Shown piece after piece: positions 53,153 through 63,243 of a stretch of 64,000 nt of DNA (the first letter of the stretch is position 1; each line of letters begins with the position of its first letter). Under the pieces are notes generated by a model. The model worked only from the letters and a program-made list of their open reading frames with translations. It did no database searches and had not been told where the DNA came from. Source of the stretch: Azospirillum lipoferum 4B (GTDB taxonomy: Bacteria; Pseudomonadota; Alphaproteobacteria; Azospirillales; Azospirillaceae); NCBI RefSeq assembly GCF_000283655.1, contig NC_016623.1, positions 372,001 to 436,000 of the forward strand, read 5' to 3'. Both the position numbers and the translations under genes were made by a program.

Positions 53153-54475
53153 ATGACACGAGAAACGGCAGACCGTCTCGACCATGCGTTGCCGGACCCC
53201 GGCCTGCGCGCCGCCATCCTCGACGCCGCCGATGCGACGCAGGGCGAGTGCGTGGCCCTGCTGTCGGACCTCGTGCGCCAGCCGTCGCTGCTGGGGGAGG
53301 AGGCCGGCGCGCAGGCGCTGATGGCCGACCGCTTCGCCGCGCTCGGGCTGGAGGTCGACCGCTTCGACGTGGACGAGGAGGCGATCTCCCGCATGCCGGG
53401 CTTCTCGCCGCCGGTTCGTCCCGGCGCTTATGCCGGTCGCGAGAATGTCGTCGGCGTCCATAAGCCGCGCGAGGCGAAGGGGCGCTCGCTGATCCTGAAC
53501 GGCCACATCGACGTGGTGCCCGCCGGCCCGGCGGAGCTGTGGACCACCCCGCCCTTCGAGCCCCGCATCGCCGATGGGCGGCTCTATGGCCGCGGGGCCG
53601 GCGACATGAAGGCGGGCATCGCAGCCTATACCTCTGCCTTCGACGCTTTGCGCAAGCTGGGCTACCGCCCGGCCGCGCCCGTCTATCTGCAGTCGGTGAT
53701 CGAGGAGGAGTGTACCGGCAACGGCGCGCTCGCCTGCCTGCATCGCGGCTACCGCGCCGACGCCGCGGTGATCCCGGAGCCGTTCAACCATTCCATCTCC
53801 GTCGCCCAGGTCGGCGTGATGTGGCTGCGGCTGGTGCTGACCGGCACGCCGGCCCATGTGCTCGACACCTCGGCGGGGGTAAACGCCATCGAGGCGGCCT
53901 ATGTGCTGGCGGCGCATCTGAAGGCGCTGGAAGTGCGCTGGAACGAGCCGGCCTGCCGCCATCCGGCCTTCTGTGGCCATGCCCACCCCGTCAACGTCAA
54001 TCTCGGCCGGATCGAGGGCGGCGAGTGGCCGTCGTCAGTCCCGACGCGCTGCGCGCTCGACCTCCGGCTCGGCTTCTTCCCCGGGCAGGAGCCGGAGGCG
54101 GTCCGCGCCGAGGTGACCCGGGCGGTGGAGCTGGCGCGCGCCACCGACCCGGCTCTTGCCAAGGTGGGCGTCGAGTTGCAGTGGAACGGATTCCAGGCCG
54201 CCGGCTGCGAGATCGACCCGGCCCATCCGCTGGTGACAATGCTGGCTGACAGCCATCGCGCCGTGCGCGGCGGCGACCCGGAGCTGGTGGCGCTGACCTG
54301 CACCACCGACGCGCGCTTCTTCCAGCTCTACGGCGACACGCCCGCCACCTGCTACGGCCCGGAGGCGACGCGCATCCACGGCATCGACGAATCGGTGTCG
54401 CTGGACAGCCTGCGCGACGTGACCCGCGTGCTGGCGCTGTTCATCGCCGGCTGGTGCGGCCTGGAACCCATCTGA
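53153..54475 (+). CDS. M20-family metallopeptidase / deacylase (ArgE/DapE-like)
   Basis: A 440-residue zinc amidohydrolase of the ArgE/DapE/ACY1 group. Metal-site motifs are LNGHIDVVPAGPAELW, GRGAGDMKAGIAAY and VIEEECTGNGAL; a dimerisation domain and the final HGIDESVSLDSL follow. AAGAGGA precedes the ATG. It would remove an acyl group from an N-acyl amino acid or cleave a dipeptide. It is first in the rightward cluster and divergent from the LysR gene. The exact substrate is unknown. Confidence 0.9.
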   Translation: MTRETADRLDHALPDPGLRAAILDAADATQGECVALLSDLVRQPSLLGEEAGAQALMADRFAALGLEVDRFDVDEEAISRMPGFSPPVRPGAYAGRENVVGVHKPREAKGRSLILNGHIDVVPAGPAELWTTPPFEPRIADGRLYGRGAGDMKAGIAAYTSAFDALRKLGYRPAAPVYLQSVIEEECTGNGALACLHRGYRADAAVIPEPFNHSISVAQVGVMWLRLVLTGTPAHVLDTSAGVNAIEAAYVLAAHLKALEVRWNEPACRHPAFCGHAHPVNVNLGRIEGGEWPSSVPTRCALDLRLGFFPGQEPEAVRAEVTRAVELARATDPALAKVGVELQWNGFQAAGCEIDPAHPLVTMLADSHRAVRGGDPELVALTCTTDARFFQLYGDTPATCYGPEATRIHGIDESVSLDSLRDVTRVLALFIAGWCGLEPI

Positions 54476-54503
54476 CCCCTTCTTTCCCGACGAGACCCGC
54501 CCG

Positions 54504-55295
54504 ATGATCGCCGCCTCCCTGAAAGCAAACGCCGCCCACGCCCCGCGCGCCACCCGCGACTGCTCCGACGTGGAGTGGAAGGTGCGCACCGATCTGGCCG
54601 CCGCCTACCGGCTGTTCGACCGGCTCGGCATGACCGACCTGATCTACACCCACATGTCGGCGCGGATTCCCGACACTCCCGACCATTTCCTGATCAATCC
54701 CTATGGCCTGATGTTCCACGAGGTGACGCCCGACAACCTCGTGAAGGTCGACATCGACGGCAATCTGGTGGACGGGCGCGAGGGTGACGCCATCAACCCC
54801 GCCGGCTTCACCATCCACAGCGCCGTCCACCACGCCCGTCCCGACGTCGGCGCCGTCATCCACCTGCACACCGACGCGGGCATGGCGGTGAGCGCCCAGG
54901 CCGACGGGCTGCTGCCGATCACCCAGCATTCGCTGCGCTGGTACAACCGCATCGCCTACCACAGCTACGAAGGCATCGCGCTGGACCTGGCGGAGCGGGA
55001 GCGGCTGGTCGCCGATCTCGGCAGCCACCACAGCATGATCCTGCGCAACCATGGCCTGCTGACCGCCGGCCAGGACGTCGCCGAGGCGGCGGTGCTGATG
55101 TACTACCTGGAGCAGGCCTGCAAGCAGCAGATCATGGCGCTGGCCGGCGGCCGTCCGCTGGTCTACCCCTCGCCGGAGGTGTGCGAGCATACGGCCCAGC
55201 AGTACGAGCGCGCCTATCCGCGGGCCGGCGTCCTGGAATGGGACGCGATGCTGCGCTGGCTGGACGGCACGTCTGGACCGGTGGGGCCGCGGTGA
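54504..55295 (+). CDS. Class II aldolase/adducin-family protein
   Basis: A 263-residue class II aldolase-fold protein. Zinc-site motifs are VIHLHTDAGMAVS and LRNHGLLTAG, with the N-terminal GMTDLIYTHMSARI. Related enzymes cleave or epimerise phosphorylated or hydroxy carbon chains; others have no known aldolase role. It is 28 bp after the M20 gene and followed by a family-B repeat before the binding-protein gene. It is probably part of the same pathway. Confidence 0.88.
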   Translation: MIAASLKANAAHAPRATRDCSDVEWKVRTDLAAAYRLFDRLGMTDLIYTHMSARIPDTPDHFLINPYGLMFHEVTPDNLVKVDIDGNLVDGREGDAINPAGFTIHSAVHHARPDVGAVIHLHTDAGMAVSAQADGLLPITQHSLRWYNRIAYHSYEGIALDLAERERLVADLGSHHSMILRNHGLLTAGQDVAEAAVLMYYLEQACKQQIMALAGGRPLVYPSPEVCEHTAQQYERAYPRAGVLEWDAMLRWLDGTSGPVGPR

Positions 55296-55308
55296 GGATA
55301 GTCGTCAT

Positions 55309-55411
55309 GCCCCCTCCCCGACCCTCCCCCGCTTCGCGGGAGAGGGTGCCTTACGCGAAGCGGCGGCTGTCCCCTCCACCGCCAAAGGCGGGGGAGGGTT
55401 AGGGAGGGGGC
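55309..55411. repeat. Family-B composite palindromic element, copy 2
   Basis: 103 bp from GCCCCCTCCCCGACCCTCCC to GGGAGGGTTAGGGAGGGGGC, with the inner hairpin CCCGCTTCGCGGG. It sits between the aldolase stop and the binding-protein start inside the cluster. Confidence 0.88.
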
Positions 55412-55500
55412 AATCGCCAGCCCACAAGCCTCCCAACAAAAAACACCGACACGACAGGGTCGCTGACATCACCGACAACTTCTGGAGACGAGGACACCCG

Positions 55501-57168
55501 ATGACCAGACGCCTTTCCGGTATCCCCGCCAGCTTCCGCCGCAGTTTTCAGGGCGGTTTCACCCGCGGGTTCCACCGCGCCGCCGCAGCAGGCCTGCTCG
55601 CCGCCGTGCTCGCCGTTCCCGGCACCACGGCGCTGGTCGCCGCCCCGGCCATGGCCCAGGAGACGCCGGTCCGCGGCGGTGTCCTCAACTCCATCGTGCA
55701 GCCGGAGCCCCCGACCCTGATGCTGGGGCTGAACCAGCAGGGGCCGACCCAGACGGTCGCCGGCAAGATCTATCAGGGCCTGTTGACCTACGACCAGAAG
55801 CTGAACCCGATGCCGTCGCTGGCCGAGAGCTGGACGGTCTCGCCGGACGGGCTGACCTACACCTTCAAGCTGTTCCAGAACGTCAAGTGGCATGACGGCA
55901 AGCCCTTCACCGCGAAGGACGTCGTGTTCTCGACCTCCAAGTTCCTGATGGAGGTCCACCCGCGTGCCCGTGCCGTCTTCAGCCGCTGCGAGTCGATCAC
56001 CGCGCTGGACGATCACACCGTCGAGTTCAAGCTGAAGGAAGCCTTCCCCGCCTTCATCCAGGCCTTCGAGGTGTCCTCCGCCCCGATGGTGCCGGCCCAT
56101 CTCTATGAGGGGACGGAGTTCCGCGCCAATCCGGCCAACGCCACGCCGATCGGCACCGGTCCCTTCAAGCTGAAGGAATGGGTCAAGGGCAGCTACATCC
56201 AGCTCGTCCGCAACGAAGACTATTACAAGAAGGACCTGCCCTATCTCGACGGCATCACCTTCCGCGTGATCCCGGACGCCGCCAGCCGCTCGCTGGCGCT
56301 GGAGAGCGGACAGGTGCAGCAGACACAGTACAGCGATCTGGAGCCCTTCGAGGTTCCGCGCATGAAGGCGCTGCCCAACCTGACCATGACCACCGCCGGC
56401 TACGAGTTCGTGGCGCCGCTGTCCTGGCTGGAGATCAACCACCGCGTCAAGCCGCTGGACGATAAGCGCTTCCGTAAGGCCATCGCCTACGCCATCGACC
56501 GCAAGTTCATCCGCGACAAGATCTGGTTCGGGCTGGGACGCGTGCCGACCGGTCCGATCAACTCGGTGGTCAAGTTCTACGACCCGAAGGTCACCACCTA
56601 CGAGCCCGATCTCGCCAAGGCCAAGGCGCTGCTGGACGAGATGGGCCTGAAGCCCGACGGCAAGGGCGTGCGCGCCACCGTCAAGATCATGCCGATGCCC
56701 TATGGCGAGACCTGGACCCGCCTGGGCGAGTATCTGAAGCAGTCGCTGTCCAAGGTCGGCATCGCCGTCGTCCTGGAAAGCACCGACGCCGCCGGCTGGA
56801 GCCAGCGCGTCGCCAACTGGGATTACGAGATCACCACCAACTTCGTCTACCAGTACGGCGATCCGGCGCTGGGCGTCGCCCGCACCTACATCTCGTCCAA
56901 CATCCGCAAGGGCGTGATGTTCTCCAACACGATGGGCTATTCCAACCCGAAGGTGGACGAGCTGTTCGCCAAGGCGTCGCAGGAGAACGACCCGGCCAAG
57001 CGCCAGGAGCAGTACAGCGAGGTCCAGCGCATCCTGTCCGACGAGCTGCCGGTCGTCTGGCTGCTGGAGATGGAGTTCCCGACCTTCCTCGACAAGCGGG
57101 TCAGGAACGCCAACAAGACTGCCATCGGGGTGAACGAGACGTACGAAGACGTCTGGCTGGCGAAGTAG
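55501..57168 (+). CDS. Dipeptide-type ABC transporter substrate-binding protein
   Basis: A 555-residue family-5 (SBP_bac_5) periplasmic binding protein. It has a long basic N-terminus and a signal peptide ending in PAMA-QETP. Family motifs include FKLFQNVKWHDGKPFTAKDV, the ATPIGTGPFKLKEWVKGSYI region and RKAIAYAIDRKFI. It captures a peptide, opine or other cationic or amide compound and passes it to the downstream permeases. An ACGAGGAC ribosome site precedes the ATG. Confidence 0.92.
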   Translation: MTRRLSGIPASFRRSFQGGFTRGFHRAAAAGLLAAVLAVPGTTALVAAPAMAQETPVRGGVLNSIVQPEPPTLMLGLNQQGPTQTVAGKIYQGLLTYDQKLNPMPSLAESWTVSPDGLTYTFKLFQNVKWHDGKPFTAKDVVFSTSKFLMEVHPRARAVFSRCESITALDDHTVEFKLKEAFPAFIQAFEVSSAPMVPAHLYEGTEFRANPANATPIGTGPFKLKEWVKGSYIQLVRNEDYYKKDLPYLDGITFRVIPDAASRSLALESGQVQQTQYSDLEPFEVPRMKALPNLTMTTAGYEFVAPLSWLEINHRVKPLDDKRFRKAIAYAIDRKFIRDKIWFGLGRVPTGPINSVVKFYDPKVTTYEPDLAKAKALLDEMGLKPDGKGVRATVKIMPMPYGETWTRLGEYLKQSLSKVGIAVVLESTDAAGWSQRVANWDYEITTNFVYQYGDPALGVARTYISSNIRKGVMFSNTMGYSNPKVDELFAKASQENDPAKRQEQYSEVQRILSDELPVVWLLEMEFPTFLDKRVRNANKTAIGVNETYEDVWLAK

Positions 57169-57189
57169 TCGTCCGATCTCCCCCACTAT

Positions 57190-57214
57190 CCCCTCTCCTC
57201 CCCGGGGAGAGGGG
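57190..57214. repeat. Solo palindrome between binding-protein and permease genes
   Basis: CCCCTCTCC-N7-GGAGAGGGG, a perfect 9-bp inverted repeat related to the family-A end unit, 21 bp after the binding-protein stop. As in other ABC operons, a hairpin here could protect the upstream binding-protein mRNA. Confidence 0.7.
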
Positions 57215-57253
57215 GAGAGGCGAGAGCGCGGCAATTGAAATAGGACCACGCCC

Positions 57254-58234
57254 ATGCTGGGATTCGCCCAAATCTTCGCGAGCCGCCTGGTCAAGGCCGC
57301 TGCGATCCTGATCGCCATCGTGGTGATGAACTTCTTCCTCGTCCATGCCGCCCCCGGCGACCCGGCCATGGTGATGGCGGGCGAAGCCGGGGCCGCCGAC
57401 GAGAAGTTCGTCGCGCAGCTGCGCGAACAGTTCGGGCTCGACCGCCCGATCCTCGAACAGCTCGGCACCTATGTCGGCAAGGTCGTGCAGGGCGATCTCG
57501 GCTTCTCCTACCGGCAGCAGCGGCCCGTCTGGGACATCCTGGCGGAACGGCTGCCGGCCACCCTGGTGCTGACACTGACCGCCTTCCTGCTGGCGCTGGC
57601 CCTGGGCGTGGCGCTCGGCACGCTGGCCGCCGTGACGGTCGGCACCTGGGCCGACAGCGCCATCACCGTCGTGGCGCTGCTGGCCTACGCCACCCCGATC
57701 TACTGGATCGGGCTGATGCTGAGCCTGCTGTTCTCGATCCAGCTGGGATGGCTGCCGGCCTTCGGCTACGAGACGGTCGGGGCCGGCTATACCGGGCTTG
57801 CCCATGTCGCCGACGTGGCCAAGCACCTGATCCTGCCGGTCATCACGCTGGCGCTGTTCTATATGGCGAGCTACGCGCGGCTCACCCGCGCCTCGATGCT
57901 GGAGGTGCGCGGCCTCGATTTCATCAAGACGGCCAAGGCCAAGGGGCTGTCGCAGGGGCGGATCGTCACCCGCCATGTGCTGCGCAACGCCATCCTGCCG
58001 GTCATCACCGTGGCGGGCATCCAGGCCGGGCAGCTGGTCGGCGGCTCCATCCTGATCGAAACCGTGTTCGCCTGGCCCGGCATCGGCCGGCTGGCCTTCG
58101 AGGCGGTGCTGCAGCGCGACTATCAGGTGCTGCTGGGCATCTTCCTGGTCACGTCGATCATGGTGATCCTTTTCAACATCCTGACCGACATCCTCTACGG
58201 CCTCGTCGATCCGCGCATCCAGGTGTCCCAATGA
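57254..58234 (+). CDS. Dipeptide-type ABC permease (DppB-like)
   Basis: A 326-residue inner-membrane permease with six helices. The DppB features are LDRPILEQLGTYVGKVVQGD and the EAA-type loop DFIKTAKAKGLSQGRIV, followed by LIETVFAWPGIGRLAFEAV. Its stop overlaps the next start (ATGATGA), so it is coupled to the second permease. Confidence 0.93.
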   Translation: MLGFAQIFASRLVKAAAILIAIVVMNFFLVHAAPGDPAMVMAGEAGAADEKFVAQLREQFGLDRPILEQLGTYVGKVVQGDLGFSYRQQRPVWDILAERLPATLVLTLTAFLLALALGVALGTLAAVTVGTWADSAITVVALLAYATPIYWIGLMLSLLFSIQLGWLPAFGYETVGAGYTGLAHVADVAKHLILPVITLALFYMASYARLTRASMLEVRGLDFIKTAKAKGLSQGRIVTRHVLRNAILPVITVAGIQAGQLVGGSILIETVFAWPGIGRLAFEAVLQRDYQVLLGIFLVTSIMVILFNILTDILYGLVDPRIQVSQ

Positions 58235-59073
58235 TGAAGTCCGAATTCTGGCGGGCCTTCGCCCGCAACAAGGGCGCGGTCCTGGGCCTCGTCATCCTGG
58301 CGGCCATCGTCGTGCTGGCGGTCTTCGCCTCCATCCTGTTCCCCAACGATCCCTGGGACATGGCGACCGCCCCGTTCCAGCCGCCGCTGTCCGAGGACGC
58401 GCTGCTGGGCTCCGACATGCTGGGACGCGACATCGCCGCCGGCATCGCCCACGGGGCGCGGGTGTCGCTGCTGATCGGCCTGACCTCCACCGCCGCGGCG
58501 CTGGCCATCGGCGTCACGCTGGGGGCGCTGGCCGGCTTCCATGGCGGACGGGTGGACGACGCCATCATGCGCTTCACCGAGCTGTTCCAGACCATCCCCA
58601 ACTTCGTGCTGGCCGTGGTCCTGGTCGCCATCTTTACCCCCAGCCTGACCACCATCGTCGCCGCCATCGCCATCGTCAGCTGGCCGCCGCTCGCACGCCT
58701 CGCCCGCGCCGAGTTCCTCAGCCTGCGCACCCGCGAGTTCGTGCAGGCCGCCATCACCACCGGACAGAGCAACACCACCATCATCCTGCGCCAGATCCTG
58801 CCCAACAGCCTGTCGCCGATCATCGTCTCGGCCTCACTCATGGTGGCGACCGCCATCCTGCTGGAAAGCTCGCTGAGCTTCCTTGGTCTGGGCGATCCGA
58901 ACGCCATGAGCTGGGGCTACATGATCGGCGCCGCCCGCACGGTGATCCGGCAGGCCTGGTGGATGAGCGTCTTCCCCGGCCTCGCCATCGTGCTGACCGT
59001 GCTGGCGTTGAACCTCGTCGGCGAGGGGCTGAACGATGCGCTGAACCCGAAGCTCGCCCGGTCGCGCGGGTGA
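58231..59073 (+). CDS. Dipeptide-type ABC permease (DppC-like)
   Basis: A 280-residue permease with six helices. The N-terminal DppC segment FWRAFARNKGAVLGLVIL is followed by LLGSDMLGRDIAAGIAHGAR, the EAA-type loop EFVQAAITTGQSNTTII and ESSLSFLGLGDPNAMSWG. ATG 58231 overlaps the DppB stop; ATG 58234 is an equal alternative. It forms the heterodimeric channel with the upstream permease. Confidence 0.93.
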   Translation: MMKSEFWRAFARNKGAVLGLVILAAIVVLAVFASILFPNDPWDMATAPFQPPLSEDALLGSDMLGRDIAAGIAHGARVSLLIGLTSTAAALAIGVTLGALAGFHGGRVDDAIMRFTELFQTIPNFVLAVVLVAIFTPSLTTIVAAIAIVSWPPLARLARAEFLSLRTREFVQAAITTGQSNTTIILRQILPNSLSPIIVSASLMVATAILLESSLSFLGLGDPNAMSWGYMIGAARTVIRQAWWMSVFPGLAIVLTVLALNLVGEGLNDALNPKLARSRG

Positions 59074-59077
59074 TCCG

Positions 59078-60772
59078 ATGAGCCTGTCCGAACTGACCCG
59101 CATCCCGACGGAGACCGCCGCCATGACGACCACGCCTCTTCTCGATGTGCGCGGCCTCAGCATCGCGCTGCCGCCGGGCGCCGACCGCCCGCTGGCGGTG
59201 GACAACCTGACCTTCACCTTGAACCCCGACGAGATCCTCTGCGTGGTCGGCGAGTCCGGCTCCGGCAAGTCGATGACCGCGCACGCCATGATGGGCCTGC
59301 TGCCCACCCCGCATGTGCGGGTCGCCGGCGGCAGCCTGCTGTTCAAGGGCAAGGACGTGCTGACCATGCCGGAGGCCGAGCAGCGGAGCTTGCGCGGCGG
59401 CCGCATCGCCATGGTGTTCCAGGAGCCGATGACGGCGCTGAACCCGCTGATGCGGGTCGGCCGCCAGATCGGCGAGAGCTTGCGCGAGCACACCGACCTG
59501 CCCTCCCCCGCCCGCCGCGCCCGCGTGGTTGAGCTGCTGGCCCAGGTCGGCCTGCCCAACCCCGCCGAACTGGCCGAGGCCTATCCCTTCCGCCTGTCGG
59601 GCGGCCAGCGCCAGCGCGTGATGATCGCCATGGCGCTGGCCTGCCAGCCCGACATCCTGATCGCCGACGAGCCGACCACCGCGCTGGACGTCACCACCCA
59701 GAAGCAGATCCTCGACCTGATCCGCTCGATCCAGGCCAAACGCCACATGGGCATGATGTTCATCACCCACGACTTCGGCGTGGTGGCGGAGATCGCCCAT
59801 CGGGTGGCGGTGATGCGCCACGGCAAGCTGGTGGAATACGGCCCGGCGTCCGACGTGCTGAACCGGCCGCAGCATCCCTACACCCGGCAGCTGATCGCCT
59901 CGGTTCCGCACTACATCGAGCACCGCGACGACCATGCCAAGGTCGGCGCGCCGCTGCTGGTCGCCGACAAGGTTCGCAAGGTGTTCAACGTCGGCGGCGG
60001 GCTGTTCAAGAAATCCAAGCAGGTGGTGGCCGGCGACGACCTGTCGCTGACCATCCATCCCGGCGAGACCGTGGGGCTGGTCGGAGAATCGGGATCGGGC
60101 AAATCGACGCTCGGCCGCTCCATCGTCGGCCTCATCAAGCCGGATTCGGGCCGCATCCTGTTCGAGGGCACCGACCTGCTGGCGCTCGACCGCAAGGGCT
60201 TCCAGCCTTACCGCCGGGCGGTGCAGATGGTGTTCCAGGACCCCTACGCCTCGCTGAACCCGCGCCACCGCGTCGGCGACATCGTGGCCCAGGGGCCGGT
60301 CGCCTTCGGCGAGGACCGCAACAAGGCGCTGACCCGCGCGCGGGAGTTGCTGGCGATGGTGGGGCTGGATGGGTCGGCCGCCGACCGCTACCCGCACGAG
60401 TTCTCCGGCGGCCAGCGCCAGCGAATCGGCATCGCCCGCGCGCTCGCCATGGAGCCGAAGCTGCTGGTGGCGGACGAGCCGGTGTCGGCGCTCGACGTAT
60501 CGGTGCAGGGGCAGGTGCTGGAACTGCTGGACGACATCCGCAAGCGGCTGAACCTCGCCATGCTGTTCATCACCCACGATCTGCGGGTGGCGGCGCAGGT
60601 CTGCGACACCATCGCGGTGATGCGCCGCGGACGGATCGTCGAGCTGGGCACGGCGCGGCAGGTGTTCACTCATCCGCGCGACGCCTACACCCGCAGCCTG
60701 CTCGACGCCATCCCCGGCAAGGGCTGGCACATCCCGGACGACCTTCAGCAAGTCCCGGCGGGAGCGCACTGA
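59078..60772 (+). CDS. Fused double ABC ATPase (DppD-DppF type)
   Basis: A 564-residue protein with two complete ATPase modules in one chain. Walker A GESGSGKS occurs at 58-65 and again near 350. The signatures are [15 protein letters not shown] and [15 protein letters not shown], with Walker [11 protein letters not shown] and [10 protein letters not shown]. Each module ends in the oligopeptide-transporter C-terminal region ([12 protein letters not shown] and [13 protein letters not shown]). It replaces the separate DppD and DppF subunits. The start could be 59078 or ATG 59123. It powers the importer of this cluster. Confidence 0.93.
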   Translation: MSLSELTRIPTETAAMTTTPLLDVRGLSIALPPGADRPLAVDNLTFTLNPDEILCVVGESGSGKSMTAHAMMGLLPTPHVRVAGGSLLFKGKDVLTMPEAEQRSLRGGRIAMVFQEPMTALNPLMRVGRQIGESLREHTDLPSPARRARVVELLAQVGLPNPAELAEAYPFRLSGGQRQRVMIAMALACQPDILIADEPTTALDVTTQKQILDLIRSIQAKRHMGMMFITHDFGVVAEIAHRVAVMRHGKLVEYGPASDVLNRPQHPYTRQLIASVPHYIEHRDDHAKVGAPLLVADKVRKVFNVGGGLFKKSKQVVAGDDLSLTIHPGETVGLVGESGSGKSTLGRSIVGLIKPDSGRILFEGTDLLALDRKGFQPYRRAVQMVFQDPYASLNPRHRVGDIVAQGPVAFGEDRNKALTRARELLAMVGLDGSAADRYPHEFSGGQRQRIGIARALAMEPKLLVADEPVSALDVSVQGQVLELLDDIRKRLNLAMLFITHDLRVAAQVCDTIAVMRRGRIVELGTARQVFTHPRDAYTRSLLDAIPGKGWHIPDDLQQVPAGAH

Positions 60773-61768
60773 ATGAAGGTCGCCATCATCGGGGCCGGGG
60801 CGGTCGGCGGGCTGCTGACAGCGCGGCTGGGCGCCACGGAGGCGGAGGTGACGCTGGTCGCCCGGCCGAACGCCGCAACCGCCATCCGCCGCAACGGCCT
60901 GACCATGGTGACGCCGTTGAACCGCGTCGCCCGGCTCACCCCCCGCGTCACCGACGACAGCCTGTCGCTGGGGCCGCAGGATTTGGTGTTCCTCTGCGTC
61001 AAGGCCCATGCACTGCGCGGCACCATCGACACGCTGACCCCGCTGCTGGGGCCGGAGACCGCAATCGTGCCGATGATCAACGGCATTCCCTGGTGGTATC
61101 CGCACCGCCAGCCGGAGCCGTTGGCTGACCGGCCGCTCGCCAGCGTCGATCCCGACGGGCTGCTTTGGCGCTCCATCGATCCCGACCGGGTGGTCGGCGC
61201 GACGACCTTCGTCGCGGTTGAGGGCGACGGCCCCTGCCGCCTGCGCCATGTCAGCGACCAGCGCTTCGTTTTCGGTGATGCCGGGGGCGACGCTGCCGGC
61301 CGCGACAACCCGGCGGTGGACCGCATCGTCACCCTGTTCGGGCAGGCCGGGTTCCAGCCGGCGAAGACCACCGATATCCGGCAGGCGATCTGGGTGAAGC
61401 TGTGGGGCAACCTCGCCTTCAACCCGTTGAGCGTGCTGACCGGATCGACGCTGGGCCGGCTGTGCAACGATCCCGGCACGCGGGAGACCGGCCGCGCCAT
61501 GATGCTGGAGGCCAAGGCGGTGGCGGAGCGGCTGGGCGTGGTCTTCACCACCAGCGTGGACGAACGCATCGCCATGGCCGCCGGCGTCGGCGACTTCAAG
61601 ACGTCGATGCTGCAGGACTATGAGGCCGGCCGCCGGCTGGAGCTGGAGGCGATCCTGGGATCGGTGATCGAACTGGCGGAGCGCTGCGGCATGGAGGTGC
61701 CGATGCTGCGCGCGGTGTCGGCGATGGTCGACCTCAGGGCGCGGGAGCGGCGGGAGGTGGTGGCTTAG
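60773..61768 (+). CDS. Ketopantoate-reductase-like (ApbA/PanE family) oxidoreductase
   Basis: A 331-residue NADP-dependent 2-oxoacid reductase-like protein. It has an N-terminal GAGAVGG (7-13), VKAHAL, a catalytic-lysine region QAIWVKLWGNLAFNPLSVL, and a C-terminal helical domain with TSMLQDYEAGRRLELEAI. The start immediately follows the ATPase stop, so it is co-translated. In this setting it probably acts on a catabolic intermediate rather than in pantothenate synthesis; inference only. Confidence 0.9.
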   Translation: MKVAIIGAGAVGGLLTARLGATEAEVTLVARPNAATAIRRNGLTMVTPLNRVARLTPRVTDDSLSLGPQDLVFLCVKAHALRGTIDTLTPLLGPETAIVPMINGIPWWYPHRQPEPLADRPLASVDPDGLLWRSIDPDRVVGATTFVAVEGDGPCRLRHVSDQRFVFGDAGGDAAGRDNPAVDRIVTLFGQAGFQPAKTTDIRQAIWVKLWGNLAFNPLSVLTGSTLGRLCNDPGTRETGRAMMLEAKAVAERLGVVFTTSVDERIAMAAGVGDFKTSMLQDYEAGRRLELEAILGSVIELAERCGMEVPMLRAVSAMVDLRARERREVVA

Positions 61769-61788
61769 ATACCGCAACCAAGGCCCAC

Positions 61789-61818
61789 TCAACCATTGCC
61801 CCCTCAACCATTGCCCCC
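61789..61818. repeat. 15-bp tandem duplication at a repeat boundary
   Basis: TCAACCATTGCCCCC occurs twice in tandem. The second copy runs into the left end of family-B copy 3, which suggests slippage or an insertion-related duplication at the element edge. Confidence 0.75.
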
Positions 61819-61934
61819 TCCCCATCCCTCCCCCGCTTCGCGGGAGAGGGGGCAGGACGCTTGTCGATGTGAGCTATTCGCGAAGCGGCGGAGTTCCCTC
61901 TCCCGCAAGAGCGGGGGAGGGTTAGGGAGGGGGC
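61813..61934. repeat. Family-B composite palindromic element, copy 3
   Basis: 122 bp from GCCCCCTCCCCATCCCTCCC to GGGAGGGTTAGGGAGGGGGC, with inner hairpins CCCGCTTCGCGGG and TTCGCGAA. It lies between the ketopantoate-reductase-like gene and the amidohydrolase gene. Confidence 0.88.
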
Positions 61935-61984
61935 AACCGCAACTCCCACCCCCAAGAATCCAACAAACCCCACCCGGAGCCACC

Positions 61985-63226
61985 ATGCCCCTCCCCTCCA
62001 ACCTGCCCATCGACGCCGACCGTCTGTGGGACAGCCTTGCCGAGATGGCGAAGATCGGCGCCACCGCGAAAGGCGGCAGCTGCCGCCTTGCACTGTCGGA
62101 CGAGGACAAGGCCGGCCGCGACCTGTTCGTCTCCTGGTGCGAGGCCGCCGGCTGTACCGTGACCGTCGACCGCATCGGCAACATCTTCGCCCGCCGCAGG
62201 GGCCGCGACGACAGCCTGGCCCCGGTGGTGATGGGCAGCCATCTCGACACCCAGCCGACCGGCGGACGGTTCGACGGCGTGTTCGGCGTGCTGGCGGCGC
62301 TGGAGGTGGTGCGCTCGCTGAACGACCGTGGGGTGGAAACCCTGCACCCGGTCGAGGTCGCGGTTTGGACCAACGAGGAGGGATCGCGCTTCTCGCCGCC
62401 GATGATGGGATCGGGCGTGGTCACCGGAATCTTCACGCTGGAGGAGATCCTCGACAAGGTGGCGCAGGACGGAGCCCGGCTCGGCGACGAACTGGTCCGC
62501 ACCGGCTATGCCGGCGAGGCTTCCGTCGATCACCCCATGCACGCCTATCTGGAGGCCCACATCGAACAGGGTCCGGTGCTGGAGGTCGAGGGCAAGGAGA
62601 TCGGCGTCGTCACCGGCGCGCAGGGCCAGCGCTGGTACGAGGTGACGGTGACGGGGGTGGAGGCGCATGCCGGCCCGACGCCGATGCGCCTGCGCCGCGA
62701 CGCGCTGGTCGCCGCCTCGGCCATGGTGCAGGCGGTGCAGCGGGTCGGGCTGGAGACGGCGGGCGACCCGTGCGCCACCGTCGGCATCCTCGACGTCCAC
62801 CCGCATTCGCGCAACGTCATCCCCGGCCGGGTCTTCTTCACCGTCGACCTGCGCCACCCGAACGCCGACACTCTGGCCGACATGGACCGCCGCTTCCGTG
62901 CCGCCGTCGCCGAAATCGCCGAGCAGCAGGGGGTGAGCGCCGAGATCGCCGATTTCTGGCACTTCCCGCCGACGCCCTTCGCCGAGCCGCTGGTCGACCG
63001 GGTGCGCGAAGCGGCGAGCGGCTTCGGCTTCAGCCACCGCGACATCGTGTCGGGCGCCGGCCATGACGCGGTGTATGTGGCGGGCAAGGTGCCGACGGCG
63101 ATGATCTTCATCCCCTGCGAGGACGGCATCAGCCACAACGAGGTCGAGAACATCTCCCCCGCCGACGGCGCCCGCGGTGCCGCCGTGCTGTTCGAAACGC
63201 TGGTCGCCACGGCCGGCCGGCCGTAA
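61985..63226 (+). CDS. Zn-dependent hydrolase, N-carbamoylase/allantoate-amidohydrolase family
   Basis: A 413-residue M20-type amidohydrolase. Metal-site motifs are MGSHLDTQPTGGRFDGVFG and WTNEEGSRFSPPMMGSG, and the lid/dimer region has HIEQGPVLE. The C-terminal zinc His lies in DGISHNEVENIS. Relatives hydrolyse N-carbamoyl amino acids, ureidoglycolate, allantoate or beta-ureidopropionate. ATG 61985 is the first after the repeat; the frame to 61796 crosses the repeat and is not coding. Confidence 0.9.
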   Translation: MPLPSNLPIDADRLWDSLAEMAKIGATAKGGSCRLALSDEDKAGRDLFVSWCEAAGCTVTVDRIGNIFARRRGRDDSLAPVVMGSHLDTQPTGGRFDGVFGVLAALEVVRSLNDRGVETLHPVEVAVWTNEEGSRFSPPMMGSGVVTGIFTLEEILDKVAQDGARLGDELVRTGYAGEASVDHPMHAYLEAHIEQGPVLEVEGKEIGVVTGAQGQRWYEVTVTGVEAHAGPTPMRLRRDALVAASAMVQAVQRVGLETAGDPCATVGILDVHPHSRNVIPGRVFFTVDLRHPNADTLADMDRRFRAAVAEIAEQQGVSAEIADFWHFPPTPFAEPLVDRVREAASGFGFSHRDIVSGAGHDAVYVAGKVPTAMIFIPCEDGISHNEVENISPADGARGAAVLFETLVATAGRP

Positions 63227-63243
63227 CGGCGCAAGTTGCAATT

